Source: Chaetoceros tenuissimus (lineage: Eukaryota > Bacillariophyta > Thalassiosirophyceae > Chaetocerotales > Chaetocerotaceae). Taken from it: DNA of 64,000 nt. Below the pieces are notes generated by a model that saw nothing but the letters and a program-made list of their open reading frames with translations, made no database searches and was not told the origin of the DNA. Shown piece after piece: positions 62,246 through 64,000 of the stretch (the first letter of the stretch is position 1; every line of letters starts with the position of its first letter). The translations under genes were made by a program, and so were the position numbers. The DNA lies in the NCBI GenBank assembly GCA_021927905.1, contig BLLK01000046.1, positions 186,001 to 250,000 of the forward strand. The letters run 5' to 3'.

Positions 62246-64000
62246 ATGACTCCTCCAAAAAGCCACCAGCATAATCGGAAAACTACTCCTGCTACGACAG
62301 CTTCTTGGTCAAGAAGAACAGACGAGGAACAACGAGGAAGTTTGAATACCACAATCAACGTCGGCGATACATATCCCAAGAGTAATAATGATACTAGTAC
62401 TGCTTCCGACACATACCCCAAGAAGAGGAATATTGATAGTAGTACTACTAGTAGTGCTTCTTCAAGCACCAATCACTTTGCGAATCCAGCAACCTGGCTT
62501 GGTTCTTCATCGAACACCAGCATGATCAATGCCACGACCGCCTCTGACGGAAATTGGCAAGAAGGCCACCATCTTCCCTCCTCAAATTGGCAACATGAAT
62601 ATACAGATCAGCAACAAGAAGATCTGCTAGGAGTCGCGAAACACCATCACCAGTTGCAAGAACAGGAAGAAGCAGAGAGAACGCATTATGGTACCACGAC
62701 AGGGCCTGGTAGTAGTACCGGAGCACTCCTCCTCCAGAGAAACGAGGTTGATCTCGAGCATCAGAAGAGGATACAAGGATTTCCATCGCTCGATGCTGGT
62801 ATCCCTAAAGCTCACCATGCTATTGATGTAATGAACTCTTCAGATAGGGATGCAAACTCGACTAAGAATCTACAACTGCTGCCTGATAAGCCTTCACACC
62901 CATATGATTCACAATCCATTTCAAACGTTTCTGAATCTCCGAGAGATATAGAAAAGACATTAAAAGAACAGGCGAAAGAAGCCATCATCGAGAAGATGAA
63001 TGCATATTTCGAATCAAAGTATAATGCACAGGTAGCACACAAATTCCCTCAAAAGGTGAGAGATATTCTACAGTTTGTCTTTTTTATGTTATCTTCTCTC
63101 CGTGTTTTGGATATTCACGATTCGTTTTTGGAAAGCTATTTTATATTGTTGATTCTGGGCAGTATTCACATTTGATTCAATGGAATGATGATGGTGATGC
63201 ATTTCAAATAAAAAATGTAGATGCTTTTGTGAAAGGAGTCCTTTTGCAACTGTTTAGACAGACAAAATTTGAAAGTTTTCATAGAAAGGTGAATCAGCAT
63301 ATCTTTTTTTACTTGTCTTTTTGAAAGCACAACTACTCTTGCTCACACTTTTGAAATCCTTCTAGTTGAACAGGTGGCGCTTCTCGAAAGTCCGCAGACA
63401 AAGACATACATGGAGACACCCTTTCTTTCAAAAAGGACGACTTGATTTATGCACTCGAATCAAAGAAGGTTCCGCTTGGTCCTCATCAGCGCTTATAAAA
63501 AGCAATATTAAAGACGATCATATCAACATGAAACAGGAGATGTTTAAAAATCAACAAGATCAAGGGGATATTGGAATCATGAATCAAACTACTCAGCTAC
63601 CAGGGATCATGATGGACAGGAGTAATCCTACGCATTTGAACGATCATCCTTCCTCCTCAACACTTCCAGTCGCCAATGGTTTCATGCCTTATAGTGCTAG
63701 TGGCGCACCATCTCAACAGGTTTCTGGGAACGCGTATATACCAAGTTCGGCATTGAATCAACACATTTCCAACCAGCCAGTCTTACTGAGTAATACTATC
63801 CAAAACAATATACAATATAACAATAACCAGTCACAGCCAGCGATAAATCAGTGGAATTTCCACCAGCCAACATCATTTACTAATCAAACTTATATCGGTG
63901 CAAATCAAGAGAGGCATAACCTCACTTCCACAAGCAATCTGGGCACTACCGATTATGTCGCTATTCCAGTACAAGCACTGATGGGCAACATGCCAATTGG
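62246..64000 (+). CDS. heat shock transcription factor (HSF), 3' part beyond window
   Basis: Exons 62246..63055, 63136..63288 and 63366 onwards, with 80-nt and 77-nt introns in phase 0; the third runs off the window. The HSF DNA-binding domain is spread over the junctions: AHKFPQKLFYIVDSGQYSHL, IQWNDDGDAFQI, GVLLQLFRQTKFESFHRKLN and RWRFSKVRRQRHTWRHPFF, ending KGRLDLCTRIK. The order and the LFRQTKFxSFxRxLNxxxFxK core are diagnostic. The domain is preceded by about 265 low-complexity Ser/Thr/His-rich residues and followed by a long Asn/Gln/Ser-rich region. HSFs are the most expanded transcription-factor family in diatoms. I cannot see the trimerisation coil of classical HSFs in the visible part. 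Partial at the 3' end. Confidence 0.9.

Overview
The window is nuclear DNA from a photosynthetic stramenopile, most likely a diatom. The evidence is: AT-rich intergenic DNA; mostly 60-160 nt GT-AG introns in about half of the genes; three proteins that begin with a signal peptide followed by a plastid-type transit region with a Phe near the predicted cleavage site (the bipartite signal of complex plastids); a GH5 exo-1,3-beta-glucanase expected for chrysolaminarin metabolism; and a metallopeptidase with PT-rich linkers and Trp-His-Asp cysteine modules. I cannot name the species. Genes are dense, alternate in strand and are often convergent with 25-90 bp between stop codons.

Layout. 0-14 kb: an SPX-like hypothetical gene, a large IDO/FNR/cytochrome b5/EF-hand fusion, a plastid membrane protein, COG3 and a Patched/NPC-type RND protein. 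14-16 kb: a gene-poor gap bounded by an imperfect inverted repeat. 16-30 kb: plastid RsmD, a TAZ zinc-finger protein, DDX46/PRP5, a small membrane protein, a second SPX-like paralogue, a GH5 glucanase, a DUF1769-like protein, a rhomboid-like protein and a 2OG-Fe(II) oxygenase. 30-45.6 kb: a roughly 1,860-residue C1/C2 membrane protein, PRP18, a secreted M64-type peptidase, a SulP transporter and a plastid RlmI-type methyltransferase with a pseudouridine-synthase-like N-terminus. 45.9-53 kb: a sulfotransferase-like gene with two microexons, tRNA-Leu(CAA), a sulfatase and a SET1/MLL-type methyltransferase. 53-58 kb: a CD36-family receptor whose 3' end is also present upstream as an inverted copy, then a decayed Cys/His-repeat relic. 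58-64 kb: an F-box/ankyrin protein, mitochondrial succinyl-CoA ligase alpha and a heat shock factor cut by the window edge.

Most genes are unlinked housekeeping functions. Thematic links are two plastid rRNA-modification enzymes, two spliceosome factors (DDX46/PRP5 and PRP18), and three sulfur-related genes within 10 kb (SulP, sulfotransferase-like, sulfatase). The palindromic core TACGTAC recurs in most of the intergenic regions lying between divergently transcribed genes. Exon junctions were deduced by hand from GT-AG sites, reading phase and family alignment. They are consistent in frame but not confirmed by transcripts. Several starts were moved to the first ATG because the longest open frame begins with TTG or GTG.
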